Shown: positions 43,020 through 52,430 of the stretch, one piece after another | Layout: each line of letters opens with the position of its first letter | Position numbering within the stretch: the first letter of the stretch is position 1 | Assembly: GCA_965223675.1 (NCBI GenBank) | Contig: OZ245013.1 | Coordinates: 1,736,001 to 1,800,000, forward strand | Source: JAGQKC01 sp965223675 | GTDB taxonomy: Bacteria > Nitrospirota > Nitrospiria > Nitrospirales > UBA8639 | Length of the DNA stretch: 64,000 nt | Direction: 5' to 3' | Program-made: the position numbers and the translations under genes | Notes under the pieces: generated by a model | What the model was told of the DNA's origin: nothing | Databases searched by the model: none | Seen by the model: only the letters and a program-made list of their open reading frames with translations

Positions 43020-44858
43020 TCAAGAAACCGTTGATCGATCCTGAAATGGCGAGATAATGGTACGCAACTCTTCTCCAGTGATGACTTCGCGATCGAGTAG
43101 ATTTTTTGCAGCTTCTACGAGTGCTTGATACCGGGTATGGAGAATTTCCTTAGCCCGTTTTTGTTGTGTTTCGATGATTTGGCGAATCTCTTTATCCACT
43201 TCCCTAGCAGTTTCCTCAGAATACTCATCATGCGAAGCGCCTTCAAACTGTTTAAGAAATGTGGGTTGACTGGGTCCTTCTAAAGCAACGGGGCCCAGCT
43301 GATCGCTCATCCCATAGTCTTTTACCATTTGCTTGGCTAGCTGAGTAGCCTTCATTAAATCATCATGAGCACCGGTCGAGACCTCACCGTATACCAGCTC
43401 TTCTGCAGCCCGACCCCCTAGGAGTACGGCAATTCGATCTTCCAATTCGCTTTGAGTTAATAGAAAGCGATCTTCTGTTGGAAGCTGAAGTGTATATCCC
43501 AAGGCTGCGATACCTCGGGGGACAATGGAGATTTTTTGCACAGGATCAGAACCTGGCAGAGACAATGCAACGAGGGCATGACCTACTTCATGATGCGCGA
43601 CACGTTCGCGCTCCGCTTTTCGCAATACCCGATTGCGTTTTTCCAAACCTGCCACGACGCGTTCGACCGCTTCTTCAAGGTCATGCTGTGTTACCGCTTC
43701 GCGTTCTCGTCTCACAGCCAGTAGCGCTGCCTCATTGATCACGTTGGCTAAGTCTGCTCCGGCCATCCCAGGAGTCATCGCGGCAATTTTTTCAAGATCC
43801 ACATCATTGGCTAACGTCACGGATTTCACATGGAGTGAAAGAATGTCTCGTCTGCCTTTGCGGTCGGGACGATCAACCAGCACCTGTCGATCAAAACGTC
43901 CGGCCCGCTGCAAGGCTTGATCCAGTATTTCTGGACGGTTCGTCGCAGCTAGAATCACCACGCCGGTATTGGAATCGAACCCATCCATTTCCACTAACAG
44001 CTGATTGAGCGTTTGTTCACGCTCTTCATGTGTCACGGGACCAGACCCACGTGCTTTGCCCAATGCATCCAATTCATCAATAAATATGATACATGGAGCT
44101 TTCCCCTTCGCCTGCTCGAAAAGGTCGCGAACCCGAGCGGCCCCAACTCCTACAAACATTTCCACAAATTCTGATCCGCTGATCGTGAAAAATGGAACGC
44201 CGGCTTCTCCAGCCACTGCTTTAGCTAACAAAGTTTTCCCAGTGCCGGGGGGGCCAACTAACAAAATCCCTTTAGGAATTCTCCCGCCTATTCGTGTAAA
44301 TCGCTCAGGCGTTTTCAAAAAAGCCACGACTTCCTTCAGTTCCTCTTTGGCTTCATCTACTCCTGCAACATGAGAAAAGCGAATGGGAATTTCTTTTTCG
44401 ACATAAATCTTGGCTTTGGACTGACCGATACGCATAAACCCGCCTTGTCCCTGGCCAAGCTTACGAAAAATCCAATACCAGATACCGGCAAAAATCAAAA
44501 TGGGAATGACCCATGAGGCGACATCTTTCCACAGCGTGCTGACAACAACCCCGGCGTAACTCACGCCATGCTTTTCTAGTAGTTCGACGAGATTGGGGTC
44601 CTGCACCCGAACAGCTTGAAACCATCGTGGAGGTTCGCCTTCTTCATCAGATTTTAATTTTCCTTGGATTGTCTGATCCGTAATAGCAACTTCATCAACT
44701 TTACCTTGTGTAACCCACGTCTTAAATTGGCTATAGGGCACTTCATCCAAGTGCTGAAAAGCAAAATACGCTTCCTGAAGAAGAATGATCGCCCAAAAGG
44801 CTAGCAGTATATATACTATTGAAAACTGAGTACGCTTTTGTTGTGGGTCTGTCGCCAA
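43020..44858 (-). CDS. ftsH: ATP-dependent zinc metalloprotease FtsH
   Basis: 612 residues. Two membrane helices (about 12-32 and 114-131) around a periplasmic domain, AAA module (Walker A GPPGTGKTLLAKAVAGEAGV, Walker B APCIIFIDELDALG, pore motif FVEMFVGVGAARVRD), and zinc site HHEVGHALVALS (Ala of the usual HEAGH is Val). Shorter at the C-terminus than many FtsH. It degrades misfolded membrane and regulatory proteins. In stress-tolerance islands an extra FtsH is typical; whether a core copy exists elsewhere cannot be judged. yfdX lies upstream in the same direction. Confidence 0.95.
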   Translation of the reverse strand: MATDPQQKRTQFSIVYILLAFWAIILLQEAYFAFQHLDEVPYSQFKTWVTQGKVDEVAITDQTIQGKLKSDEEGEPPRWFQAVRVQDPNLVELLEKHGVSYAGVVVSTLWKDVASWVIPILIFAGIWYWIFRKLGQGQGGFMRIGQSKAKIYVEKEIPIRFSHVAGVDEAKEELKEVVAFLKTPERFTRIGGRIPKGILLVGPPGTGKTLLAKAVAGEAGVPFFTISGSEFVEMFVGVGAARVRDLFEQAKGKAPCIIFIDELDALGKARGSGPVTHEEREQTLNQLLVEMDGFDSNTGVVILAATNRPEILDQALQRAGRFDRQVLVDRPDRKGRRDILSLHVKSVTLANDVDLEKIAAMTPGMAGADLANVINEAALLAVRREREAVTQHDLEEAVERVVAGLEKRNRVLRKAERERVAHHEVGHALVALSLPGSDPVQKISIVPRGIAALGYTLQLPTEDRFLLTQSELEDRIAVLLGGRAAEELVYGEVSTGAHDDLMKATQLAKQMVKDYGMSDQLGPVALEGPSQPTFLKQFEGASHDEYSEETAREVDKEIRQIIETQQKRAKEILHTRYQALVEAAKNLLDREVITGEELRTIISPFQDRSTVS

Positions 44859-44954
44859 TGGGGGGTCTCTCTTTCGAAAATTAACTCAATAGAAGAAAAT
44901 ACGGAACGAATTGCTGTATGGTACGTTGATGACACGGTCGTCCCTTCCATCGTT

Positions 44955-44988
44955 ATCGCTGTCCCCAGCACGCACAGGGGACAGCGAT
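44955..44988. repeat. Perfect 12-bp inverted repeat between yfdX and ftsH
   Basis: ATCGCTGTCCCC (44955-44966), ten-base loop, GGGGACAGCGAT (44977-44988). Very stable hairpin, but without a T-run on either side, so it is not a standard terminator. It may slow decay or attenuate reading between yfdX and ftsH, or be a repeat element. Confidence 0.7.
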
Positions 44989-45040
44989 GGTTGGTGTGCT
45001 TTGTGAATTAACCACACAAGCGAGGCATTCTTAGGACAAC

Positions 45041-46042
45041 TTATTCATTAAACAGAAATTGATTAAATTCTGATAGCGATTGTTTTAATGAAGCAAATAC
45101 CCCTTTCGTGGATTCCTTATCCTGCACTTTTTTCTCAATGGCTTCAATCTTCTTCTGAAATTCTTCATAACGGTCCTCCTTGACTCCATACCCTAAAGCT
45201 TCAGCCATTTCTAATTGGTATCGAGCACTAGAGAGTTGTGTCAATATCTGTTCTTTTTGAGATTTTCTATCGCTTATTTTGTCTGACTTATCCGTTTCCT
45301 GAGAGTTCTTTGCTTCTATTAACTCCGGGTTCTCCACTTGTTTAGCCAATTCATCCGCCCTTTCAACCAAAGCTTCTGCTCGAAGGAGGGGCAGCGGGAT
45401 AGCGACTTTATTCGTGACGACGACAGTTTGTAACGCTGCTTGCAGCGCAGACTTCGCTTCTTCAATTTTCCCTTGATCGATCAACGGTACCACTGCCTTA
45501 ATAGCATCAGGATAGGTTGCCAGAGGAAGACTGAACGTGCTCACGATAAGTTCACTCGCAAGGCCAGAGAGTAGAGTTCGAGCCTTTTGTAATTTGCCGT
45601 CCTCCAGAAGTTCTTCCGCTTCTTCTTTGGCTTTATTAATTGTCTCTAAATTTGCATAGACATCGTGTGATACCACTTCAACATCTATTGGCACGAATGC
45701 TAGACCCGGGTCACGTGAAACGACAATCTCTAATTGACCCGTCACTTCGGCCAAGGCCTTGAGCGCATCCTGTGGACGATTGTCTTCTAGAGCTTTTAGC
45801 GCCTTCTTGGTCTCTGACAGGGCGGTGAAGGCTTCATCGACTAAAGCTTCACGCTTTTTATCCACTTCCTTTTGGCCTTTAGACTTTACTTGTGTTGCGA
45901 CAGATGAATCACCTTCTGCTTGGCTGACAATCCCGTTGTTTTTTGACTCAGAAGTTTCCGCTGCTCCAGTAAGGGTTCCTATACTTAATCCAAGCATCAG
46001 CAAGCCAATAACGGCATATTTTATGTAAGAATGAATGTTCAT
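45041..46042 (-). CDS. YfdX-family periplasmic protein
   Basis: 333 residues. Signal peptide about 1-28. The YfdX region spans about 60-240: EALVDEAFTALSETKKALKA, DALKALAEVTGQLEIVVSRD, PIDVEVVSHDVYANLETINK, ATYPDAIKAVVPLIDQGKIE. A long charged coiled-coil C-terminal part (about 245-325) is an addition. YfdX proteins occur in the heat-resistance locus of enterobacteria and are linked to acid and heat tolerance; a chaperone-like role is reported for the family. Its place beside ftsH repeats that genomic partnership. Confidence 0.85.
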   Translation of the reverse strand: MNIHSYIKYAVIGLLMLGLSIGTLTGAAETSESKNNGIVSQAEGDSSVATQVKSKGQKEVDKKREALVDEAFTALSETKKALKALEDNRPQDALKALAEVTGQLEIVVSRDPGLAFVPIDVEVVSHDVYANLETINKAKEEAEELLEDGKLQKARTLLSGLASELIVSTFSLPLATYPDAIKAVVPLIDQGKIEEAKSALQAALQTVVVTNKVAIPLPLLRAEALVERADELAKQVENPELIEAKNSQETDKSDKISDRKSQKEQILTQLSSARYQLEMAEALGYGVKEDRYEEFQKKIEAIEKKVQDKESTKGVFASLKQSLSEFNQFLFNE

Positions 46043-46386
46043 ATTCCCTCCTTTCTAGACATTCAATCTAAAGAATTAAGATATTCTTTTTCGATTCATT
46101 GCCCTGTGCGTTCTCTATACAATTTATCTGTCACCATATGGTCTTTTCTTTGTTGATAGGAAATTTCCTTTCCTAAAAAAAATAATCATCTGTGGCCCAT
46201 TGTCAAGGTCTATAATCGACGATAGGATTTCCACAATAGTCGACGAAGAAATGGAACATGAGGCACAAAGGCGAGTTTCTGTCATGAGTGGATAGTACTG
46301 CATACATGACGACCATAACTACGGTGAGTAAGGCTTTACCTACTCTTTAGATAACAGGGATTTTCTGAAAACTATATAAAATGGTT
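46043..46386. other. Gene-free stretch
   Basis: About 340 AT-rich bases between cbpM and yfdX, with no frame or hairpin of note. It probably carries the yfdX promoter. Confidence 0.45.
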
Positions 46387-46716
46387 TTACAATTCCTGCT
46401 CCTTTCCCTGTATTGCCAGGTATGATTCCATCAATTCAAGCCGATCTAGCATGTCGAGGATGATTGAAACACCAATCCAGTTGACGACTAAATCCCGATG
46501 CAAGCGCAAACCTCGCCCGAGACGGTCCACCGTCTGTGAATGATAAATAGGATGACCTTCGCTATTCATAGTGGGGGTAGAGATGACATCCCACTCAAGG
46601 CAGGATTTCAAGACGTCACCGCCTATACCTAGATGACGACAAAGCTCCTGTTCTGAAATCCATTCTTCAGTCAGAAATTCCGCCATAAAATCATCACGGT
46701 ATCTATCATTATTCAT
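46387..46716 (-). CDS. cbpM: Chaperone modulator CbpM
   Basis: 109 residues, start after AAAGGAGAGTAGGT. MerR-like winged-helix fold: LTEEWISEQELCRHLGIGGD then VLKSCLEWDVIS, followed by DRLGRGLRLHRDLVVNWIGV and ILDMLDRLELMESYL. CbpM binds and inhibits the J-domain protein CbpA. Here the partner gene just upstream is decayed, so this regulator is either an orphan or serves another J protein. It overlaps the end of the dnaJ remnant by eight bases, as in an intact cbpA-cbpM pair. Confidence 0.85.
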   Translation of the reverse strand: MNNDRYRDDFMAEFLTEEWISEQELCRHLGIGGDVLKSCLEWDVISTPTMNSEGHPIYHSQTVDRLGRGLRLHRDLVVNWIGVSIILDMLDRLELMESYLAIQGKEQEL

Positions 46717-47718
46717 ACCTACTCTCCTTTAAGAGAAACTCACGTGGATTTGGATGAGGGAGTTTTCCCATCTGTTGGTACAGATACTGCTCGTCAGAAG
46801 AAAGAGAGGAAGGCATGATGACTTTCACTATCACTTATTACTCACCACGTTTTCCTGATCGATTGGGTCACCCTTTTTCTTGTAGTCGTAGTTTATTTCC
46901 TGAGTTACTGCCTGGAGGAATTCTCATTTTAACGGTCCCATCCAGAGTGGGGACTTCAACGGTAGTTCCCAGCGCAGCCTCCCAGGGCCATACAGGCAGA
47001 TCTATGATCACATTTTGATTTTCACGACGAAATATCTGATCACGCTTGAGATGAATCAACAGATACCGGACGAACCTTTCCCCTGAACCTTTAAGCGTTC
47101 ACCATGCCAAACACCTGCTGGGATTCTGATCTCAACAAAACGGGGCTTGGCAATGATGCCCTGTCCGCCTCAAAGGGTACACCCTCTAATTTTCGTATTA
47201 CGAGCGCAGTTGGAGCATTCACTCTGCTCTTGTATCGTAAGTTGTCGCCTCGTGCCCGAGAGAACTTCCCTAAGTGAAAGTGAAACAGTTGTCTCTAAAT
47301 CAGCACCTGCCGTTGCGAAACCACGAAAGGGTGCTCCGTGTTCTCTCGTGTGTTTGCTACCAAACATTTGCTCAAATATATCTTGAAAATGCGGAGCATC
47401 TCCCTGGGAAAAATCGGTGAACCATTCGTTTGATCCTTCTCGCGTGTGTTGACGAGCCTGTTCATAGGCCTCAGCTTCTTGCCAGTTCTTACCGTATCGG
47501 TCATATTTTTTACGTGTTGTCTGATCTTTTAAAACCTCGTATGCTTCATTCAACTACTTAAACTTCTCTTCCATCTTATGTTTTTTAGATGAGGAGTGGA
47601 GATCAGGATGATATCTCCTCGCAAGGCGTCGATACGCCCCCTTAGTCTCATCCTGGGAAGTGATTTTTGAGACTCCTAGAATGTCGTAATAATTGATATC
47701 AGTCATGGTTTGATTCAT
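46709..47718 (-). pseudogene. Decayed dnaJ/cbpA gene
   Basis: From ATG 47718 the J domain reads INYYDILGVSKITSQDETKG then AYRRLARRYHPDLHS, with HPD intact. It is cut by TAG at 47556-47554 (EEKFK-stop-LNEAYEVLKD). The frame continues to a TGA at 47172-47170, where a zinc-finger Cys would be (CTL-stop-GGQG). A one-base shift occurs near 47060-47070 (GKGSSG to YLLIHLKRD). Then come TGA 46870 and a double TAA 46840-46835, while homology goes on to VIVKVIMPSSLSSDEQYLYQ. Total length 1010 bases is two past a multiple of three. It is clearly dead. Confidence 0.9.
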
Positions 47719-47795
47719 ATGTCACTCGATACAATTTTTAGCTTCATAAATGATAACAGAAACTCATGTTCGCTCCATACTAAACTTATGCCGCA

Positions 47796-48161
47796 CTATG
47801 CTGCCCATTCGTCTTTCGTGGGAATGAAAAGGTCTTTCCTTCTCGCCCTACCTGTAGTGATCAAGCCCTTGTATTTCTTTCTTCTGGTTCGCAACTTATT
47901 TGTGCATGTTTGAGGCTTATCATGTAATATCAGAATATCCAGAAGATATTGATCACGCACCTGCCGTATCTTTTTAAGTCGTTCGGGTCGGTTTAATGAC
48001 CACCATTTGAGAGGTTGATCAAACGTAGCGACGGGAGGCGGTTTATTGATACTAGGGTTCTCACCAAAGTGGTAACCAGTATGCGTACCCCTCGCATCAA
48101 AAAAATCCTGATACATGTGTGTGTAAGGATTTTCGCATTTTAATGTTCTGTCTCTCATCAT
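47796..48161 (-). CDS. Hypothetical basic protein
   Basis: 121 residues from ATG 48161, behind an AGAGGAAG site. Rich in Arg, Lys, Tyr and His: MMRDRTLKCENPYTHMYQDF then PLKWWSLNRPERLKKIRQVR. No domain recognised and no signal peptide. It lies just upstream of the dnaJ remnant, in the same direction, in a region with decay, so it may itself be non-functional or a by-product frame. Confidence 0.4.
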   Translation of the reverse strand: MMRDRTLKCENPYTHMYQDFFDARGTHTGYHFGENPSINKPPPVATFDQPLKWWSLNRPERLKKIRQVRDQYLLDILILHDKPQTCTNKLRTRRKKYKGLITTGRARRKDLFIPTKDEWAA

Positions 48162-48458
48162 TCTTCCTCTATTCACCAATCGCATTCGGTCATCTCGCAA
48201 CCCATTATCTCTGCTATGTACTAGATTAGCATTTTTTCTCTCGAGTCAAGATTCATACTTATACGAACAAATGACATCAACGCTCATTTGCAGAGATTGG
48301 TTTTTAAAATCAAACCCATTGACTTCTTTAAAGGAGGCATTATTTTCACTGTAAAGAGACTGCTTGGACTCTATATGAAAAAGAGCATACAGTTTCGAAT
48401 CTGTTAAGGAGCAAACAGTTTTCTAAAAAGATATTTATTCTGAGAGTGGAGGTAGATT

Positions 48459-48548
48459 ATGTATGAATTGTTGGTGATTGGCGTGATCGGATTTATCATC
48501 TTCATTGATGCTCTCTTCCTCAAATGGTTCGTCAGTCTTTTTGAATAA
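48459..48548 (+). CDS. Very small membrane protein (29 aa)
   Basis: MYELLVIGVIGFIIFIDALF LKWFVSLFE in full: 29 residues, essentially a single membrane helix with an inner Asp and Lys. A clear GGAGGT site lies five bases before ATG 48459. Such single-helix proteins often tune larger membrane complexes; FtsH and DegP are nearby candidates by location only. Confidence 0.55.
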   Translation: MYELLVIGVIGFIIFIDALFLKWFVSLFE

Positions 48549-48707
48549 ATTCTTGGAGAAGAAGTGAGCTCATCATTAAAGAATTTTAATGTTCTTCCTA
48601 CCTTGACATACCGAAAACTCTACTTATTTAAAATTTTAGTTACTGAAAATCGTGGATAAGCGTTAGGAACGCGGCAAATCATCTCGGGAAGTAATTCGGG
48701 AGGTACA

Positions 48708-50234
48708 ATGATGGATACCATGTCTTTTTTCAGCAACACTCATCGACGAAAATATACCGTTTTTTCTCTCATCGGAGTAGTACTACTCATCACTGGAATA
48801 TTTCTGGGATTAGGAATCGCCGGAGATATGAGGGTCGATAGAAAAAACGCGGAACATACCAGATCGTTTGAGGGTTCATCGGTAAAGCCTTTGCTCACCG
48901 CCTTGCCTCTAACAGGTGAATCAAATATTCAGGCCCAAAGTGTTACCCTGATTGATGTCGCGAAACGCGCACGGCCCGCCGTGGTCAACATTTCCACATC
49001 GGTTTCCAGTAAATCTCAAAGTTCAAGAAGATCCCCTTTCTTGGATGATCCGTTTTTTCGGCGTTTTTTTGGGGAAGAATTTGAGCGAAGATTCGAGGCG
49101 CCGGAATCTCCACTGCAGCAGGGAACCGGGTCAGGCGTCATCGTTCGCGAAGATGGATACATCATCACCAATAATCATGTTGTTGAGGCAGGAGACGAAA
49201 TTCAAGTGACATTAGCAGATAAACGAAATTTTACCGCGAAGATCATCGGGACCGACCCTAAGACTGACCTGGCTTTACTCAAAATCGAAGCCAAAGATTT
49301 GCCAGTGCTGCCATGGGGTGATTCGGGGAAGCTTCAAGTTGGCGAAATCGTGATGGCTGTAGGAAGTCCCTTTGGTCTCAATCAAACCGTTACCATGGGC
49401 ATCGTGAGTGCGATCGGCCGAGCAAATGTCGGTATCGTCGATTATGAGGACTTTATACAGACAGATGCAGCCATTAACCCTGGAAACTCTGGGGGAGCAT
49501 TAGTGAATTTGCAAGGAGAACTTATCGGAATTAACACGGCGATCTTCAGTCGCTCCGGAGGGTATATGGGTATCGGATTTGCGATTCCCAGTAATATGGC
49601 CAAAACGATACAGACTAGCCTCACCGAACATGGAAAAGTGGTTCGTGGGTGGCTTGGGGTTTCGATTCAAGATCTAACCGTTGACCTCCAAGAGCAATTT
49701 AACGCACCCGACCAAAATGGGGTACTCGTTAGCGATGTGGTCGATGATAGTCCTGCCGAAGAGGGTGGCCTTAAGCGTGGAGATATCATTCGTCAGTATG
49801 ATTTAAGGAAAGTGACCGATTCCCGACATTTACGATCGCTAGTCGCTGAAACGCTACCGGATACTTCAGTCAAGATTAAGGTAATTCGGGACGGTGATGA
49901 GCATCAATTGAAAATCATGATTGCTGAATTACCAGAAGATCTCGAAGTCCTGGCATCGGCTGCCGATGAGGCGCGGGGAAAACATGGCCTGGCAGGAATT
50001 ACCGTAAAGCCGTCTTCTAGAAATAGAGGTGTTGAAGTCACAGATGTGAAAGTAGCGAGTGCGGCAAGTCGGGCTGGAATTCGGAAGGGCGATGTTATCC
50101 TCGAAATCAACCGCGAACAGGTAGCGAGCGTGTCAGACTTTCAGCGACTCACGAGACAATTGGACTCAAATGAGCGGATATTGGTCTTACTCCAGCGCGG
50201 ACGAAGCACGATCTTTCTCTCAATTACGCCTTAA
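48708..50234 (+). CDS. degP: Periplasmic serine protease DegP/HtrA
   Basis: 508 residues, start after GGGAGGTACA. A membrane or signal segment (about 18-38), trypsin-like protease domain with His157 (NNHVVEAGD), Asp187 (KTDLALLKI) and Ser261 (NPGNSGGALV), and two PDZ domains (about 300-395 and 410-505, each with a G-I/V-x-x-G-D-I/V pattern: GGLKRGDIIRQYD and AGIRKGDVILEIN). It degrades or refolds misfolded envelope proteins. DegP is the typical last gene of the transmissible stress-tolerance locus, which fits its place here. Confidence 0.95.
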   Translation: MMDTMSFFSNTHRRKYTVFSLIGVVLLITGIFLGLGIAGDMRVDRKNAEHTRSFEGSSVKPLLTALPLTGESNIQAQSVTLIDVAKRARPAVVNISTSVSSKSQSSRRSPFLDDPFFRRFFGEEFERRFEAPESPLQQGTGSGVIVREDGYIITNNHVVEAGDEIQVTLADKRNFTAKIIGTDPKTDLALLKIEAKDLPVLPWGDSGKLQVGEIVMAVGSPFGLNQTVTMGIVSAIGRANVGIVDYEDFIQTDAAINPGNSGGALVNLQGELIGINTAIFSRSGGYMGIGFAIPSNMAKTIQTSLTEHGKVVRGWLGVSIQDLTVDLQEQFNAPDQNGVLVSDVVDDSPAEEGGLKRGDIIRQYDLRKVTDSRHLRSLVAETLPDTSVKIKVIRDGDEHQLKIMIAELPEDLEVLASAADEARGKHGLAGITVKPSSRNRGVEVTDVKVASAASRAGIRKGDVILEINREQVASVSDFQRLTRQLDSNERILVLLQRGRSTIFLSITP

Positions 50235-50374
50235 ACAGGTAATAGAGGAAGGGGCAAGCGGGCGCCCTTACTTCAGAAGCCCTTCCATAATCATTGCGTG
50301 ACTGATCCCGGAGGGTATAGGTTTTTGGCCGAAAAGAGTTGCTCCCCCAAAAGCCCAAGAGACGTCTACCGTCG

Positions 50375-50779
50375 CTAAGATATGGACAGTTTTGGGAAAA
50401 GAATGATCAACTTACCGGAATGATAAGAGGCCTCGCCTTTTTGATATTGCAGATGTTTTGGTAGTCGAATTTTTTGAGTAAAATCAGGGCAGGCTTTTCT
50501 TGTCTCACCAAGTTCCTCATGATCAATGATTCCTCGTTTTTCAATGACCAAAGTGCGATGCTGAACGGCAAACTTCAGTTCATTCGGAGTCAATCCTTCA
50601 ATGTCCCATTCTAAACAAAGATGGGATTCGTTTTCGTACCAATAAAACGAAGGACGCCAATGAAAAAAGAGCAAATCTTTTTCAGCAGACGTATAGGGAC
50701 TCTGCTGCAAGTAAGGCACTCGACACTCCCATTCAATGGTCTTTCCATCACACTGTAATGATGAAAAAAAGTTTTTCAT
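50375..50779 (-). CDS. Divergent Hsp20-like protein (4)
   Basis: 134 residues. The alpha-crystallin fold is recognisable but diverged: SHLCLEWDIEGLTPNELKFA, VQHRTLVIEKRG and YQKGEASYHSGKLIILFPKL, then the C-terminal SIS in place of the usual I-x-I. The N-terminus is unusually aromatic (LLFFHWRPSFYWYE). It may act as a specialised partner of the other Hsp20 proteins. Divergent from the fifth Hsp20 gene. Confidence 0.75.
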   Translation of the reverse strand: MKNFFSSLQCDGKTIEWECRVPYLQQSPYTSAEKDLLFFHWRPSFYWYENESHLCLEWDIEGLTPNELKFAVQHRTLVIEKRGIIDHEELGETRKACPDFTQKIRLPKHLQYQKGEASYHSGKLIILFPKLSIS

Positions 50780-51052
50780 GGAGAGCTCGCTTCTGTTGTT
50801 TCTTATCTGCTGCTTGAAAATCTTTATCGTTTCTTTCAGATAATCTTCGATCGTGAAAATTCAAGTTCTTCGCATTAAACTTTTTGGACCGTAGGGGAAA
50901 AAAATTTATTCGACCCTTCATTTTTTTGAACCGAGTCTTGACTTTTATTCAATCGAATTTATCTCTCTTTGGAGACAAGATAATGAGGTTAAGAGAAATA
51001 GGGCCTCATTAATTAATCACCTATTAATTTCACAAAACAAGGAGGTCAAGAT

Positions 51053-51472
51053 ATGACGACGCGGATCTTAACGCCATTTGAGACGCAAGTTGATCGCCTG
51101 TTAAGTGATGCTGTGCGATCTCTAGGGTCTAAAGCAAGAGAATATGCCCCTGCATGTAATGTGTGGGAAGATGACGATCATTATGGAGTAGAATTAGTGC
51201 TCCCCGGGTGGACATCCGATGAAGTGATGATTGAAGCTGAAAATGGATTTGTGACTGTTGAAGGGAAACGTCAAGAGGCAATGAGTGAAGAGGGCCAAAA
51301 CGCAAAATCCTACCATGTTCGGGAGTTTGATATGGGTAACTTCTCGCGATCGTTTAGACTGCCAACGAATCTAGAATGGGACCAAGCAAAGGCTTCGTTC
51401 ACCAATGGCCTGTTGACGATAGCATTTCCGAAACGTGCTGAAGCCAAACCTCGCCGAATCTCCATCCAATAA
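51053..51472 (+). CDS. Hsp20/alpha-crystallin small heat-shock protein (5)
   Basis: 139 residues, start behind AAGGAGGTCAAG. Alpha-crystallin domain from about residue 35: ACNVWEDDDHYGVELVLPGW, VMIEAENGFVTVEGKRQEAM, SFRLPTNLEWDQAKASFTNG and LLTIAFPKRAEAKPRRISIQ, ending in the I-S-I motif. The region upstream is AT-rich with TTGACT near 50938 as a possible -35 element. A terminator follows at 51493. It closes the stress island on the right. Confidence 0.92.
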   Translation: MTTRILTPFETQVDRLLSDAVRSLGSKAREYAPACNVWEDDDHYGVELVLPGWTSDEVMIEAENGFVTVEGKRQEAMSEEGQNAKSYHVREFDMGNFSRSFRLPTNLEWDQAKASFTNGLLTIAFPKRAEAKPRRISIQ

Positions 51473-51492
51473 GTCTTTTATCCGCACCACTG

Positions 51493-51524
51493 GGAGGCAC
51501 TTTCGAGTGCCTCCTAGTCTTTAA
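51493..51524 (+). terminator. Rho-independent terminator with UUCG loop
   Basis: GGAGGCACT (51493-51501), TTCG loop, AGTGCCTCC (51506-51514), then TAGTCTTT. Perfect 9-bp stem with an extra-stable tetraloop, 21 bases after the last Hsp20 gene. Confidence 0.9.
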
Positions 51525-51659
51525 CCCAGTTTAATAGGTCAAACTTCTTAAACCATCTACAGTACGTTGGTGCTCTCAAAAATGTCCTAGTGATAAGCTA
51601 TAATTTTTGAACTCAGGTCGCATTTCGAAGAAGCCGTCTTTATCATCCAATACTTCCTC

Positions 51660-52430
51660 TCAAAGTTCATTGAGTCCCCAATCATAGTCAAGATAAGATA
51701 TGCGAGGGTTTCCACTCTTTAATGTTCCCTGGATGCTTTTCGGAGCAAATGGAGTGATAAACTTCATCACCCCGCCTTTGGGGGCAAAGTCTTCTTTGAA
51801 CCATTTAAAGATCGATGAAAGATACACTCGCTGTGAACTGTCTGTACGCAACCCCTTTTCTCTGTTAGCGAGGAACTGTCGCATCTGATCATCGAGCTGA
51901 GCATCTAAATCTTTCGCCGTATAGGCTTCTTTTCGAAGATCTGGACAACTGACCGAGGCGCATACAATCGCCACGTGAATCCGCGGCTCTCCAAGTTTTC
52001 GCAGAATTTCATGTTCGATTTCATTCAATGTTCTCTTTTTCCCTCCCACCGTGCCCACTTCTTTTTTCCATACGGCCTGAAAGAAGCTGCCTGCATCTTT
52101 AATGCTTTTAACCGGATAATGATCAAGCACCATTTTTACCGCCATCACATTGTACACATTAATCCAAAAGGCCAGTCTCTCTTTTGAGGTTTTCAAGTCC
52201 GCAAGCGAGGCTTTCTTCAGAGCATGTATCAAACTCGTGTATGCCGGATCTTTTACAAGCTTTTGATAATCGACAGCATTGAGCTTTACACCATTAATCG
52301 TTTTTTCCGCCACGTATTTTTTTAGCAGCCCGTCCCACTTCGAAAAATCAAACGCCCATACAGGCTGAGAAGCCAACACGGCTAACAGGGCAACCATGAA
52401 AACTTGCTGTGACAATTTGAATATCATCAT
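51660..52430 (-). CDS. Exported DUF547 protein
   Basis: 256 residues from ATG 52430, behind AAGGAGTTTAGT; the frame extends 20 codons up but without a ribosome site. Signal peptide about 1-29. DUF547 hallmarks: LNAVDYQKLVKDPAYTSLIH, ERLAFWINVYNVMAVKMVLD, and RIHVAIVCASVSCPDLRKEA then YTAKDLDAQLDDQMRQFL. The family is common in exported form and uncharacterised; the conserved Cys pair suggests a catalytic or redox site. Confidence 0.88.
   Translation of the reverse strand: MMIFKLSQQVFMVALLAVLASQPVWAFDFSKWDGLLKKYVAEKTINGVKLNAVDYQKLVKDPAYTSLIHALKKASLADLKTSKERLAFWINVYNVMAVKMVLDHYPVKSIKDAGSFFQAVWKKEVGTVGGKKRTLNEIEHEILRKLGEPRIHVAIVCASVSCPDLRKEAYTAKDLDAQLDDQMRQFLANREKGLRTDSSQRVYLSSIFKWFKEDFAPKGGVMKFITPFAPKSIQGTLKSGNPRISYLDYDWGLNEL

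Noticed and set aside
47170..47172. TGA at a Cys position of the dnaJ remnant, as possible selenocysteine
   Set aside because: The same gene has several other stops and a frameshift, so simple decay explains it.
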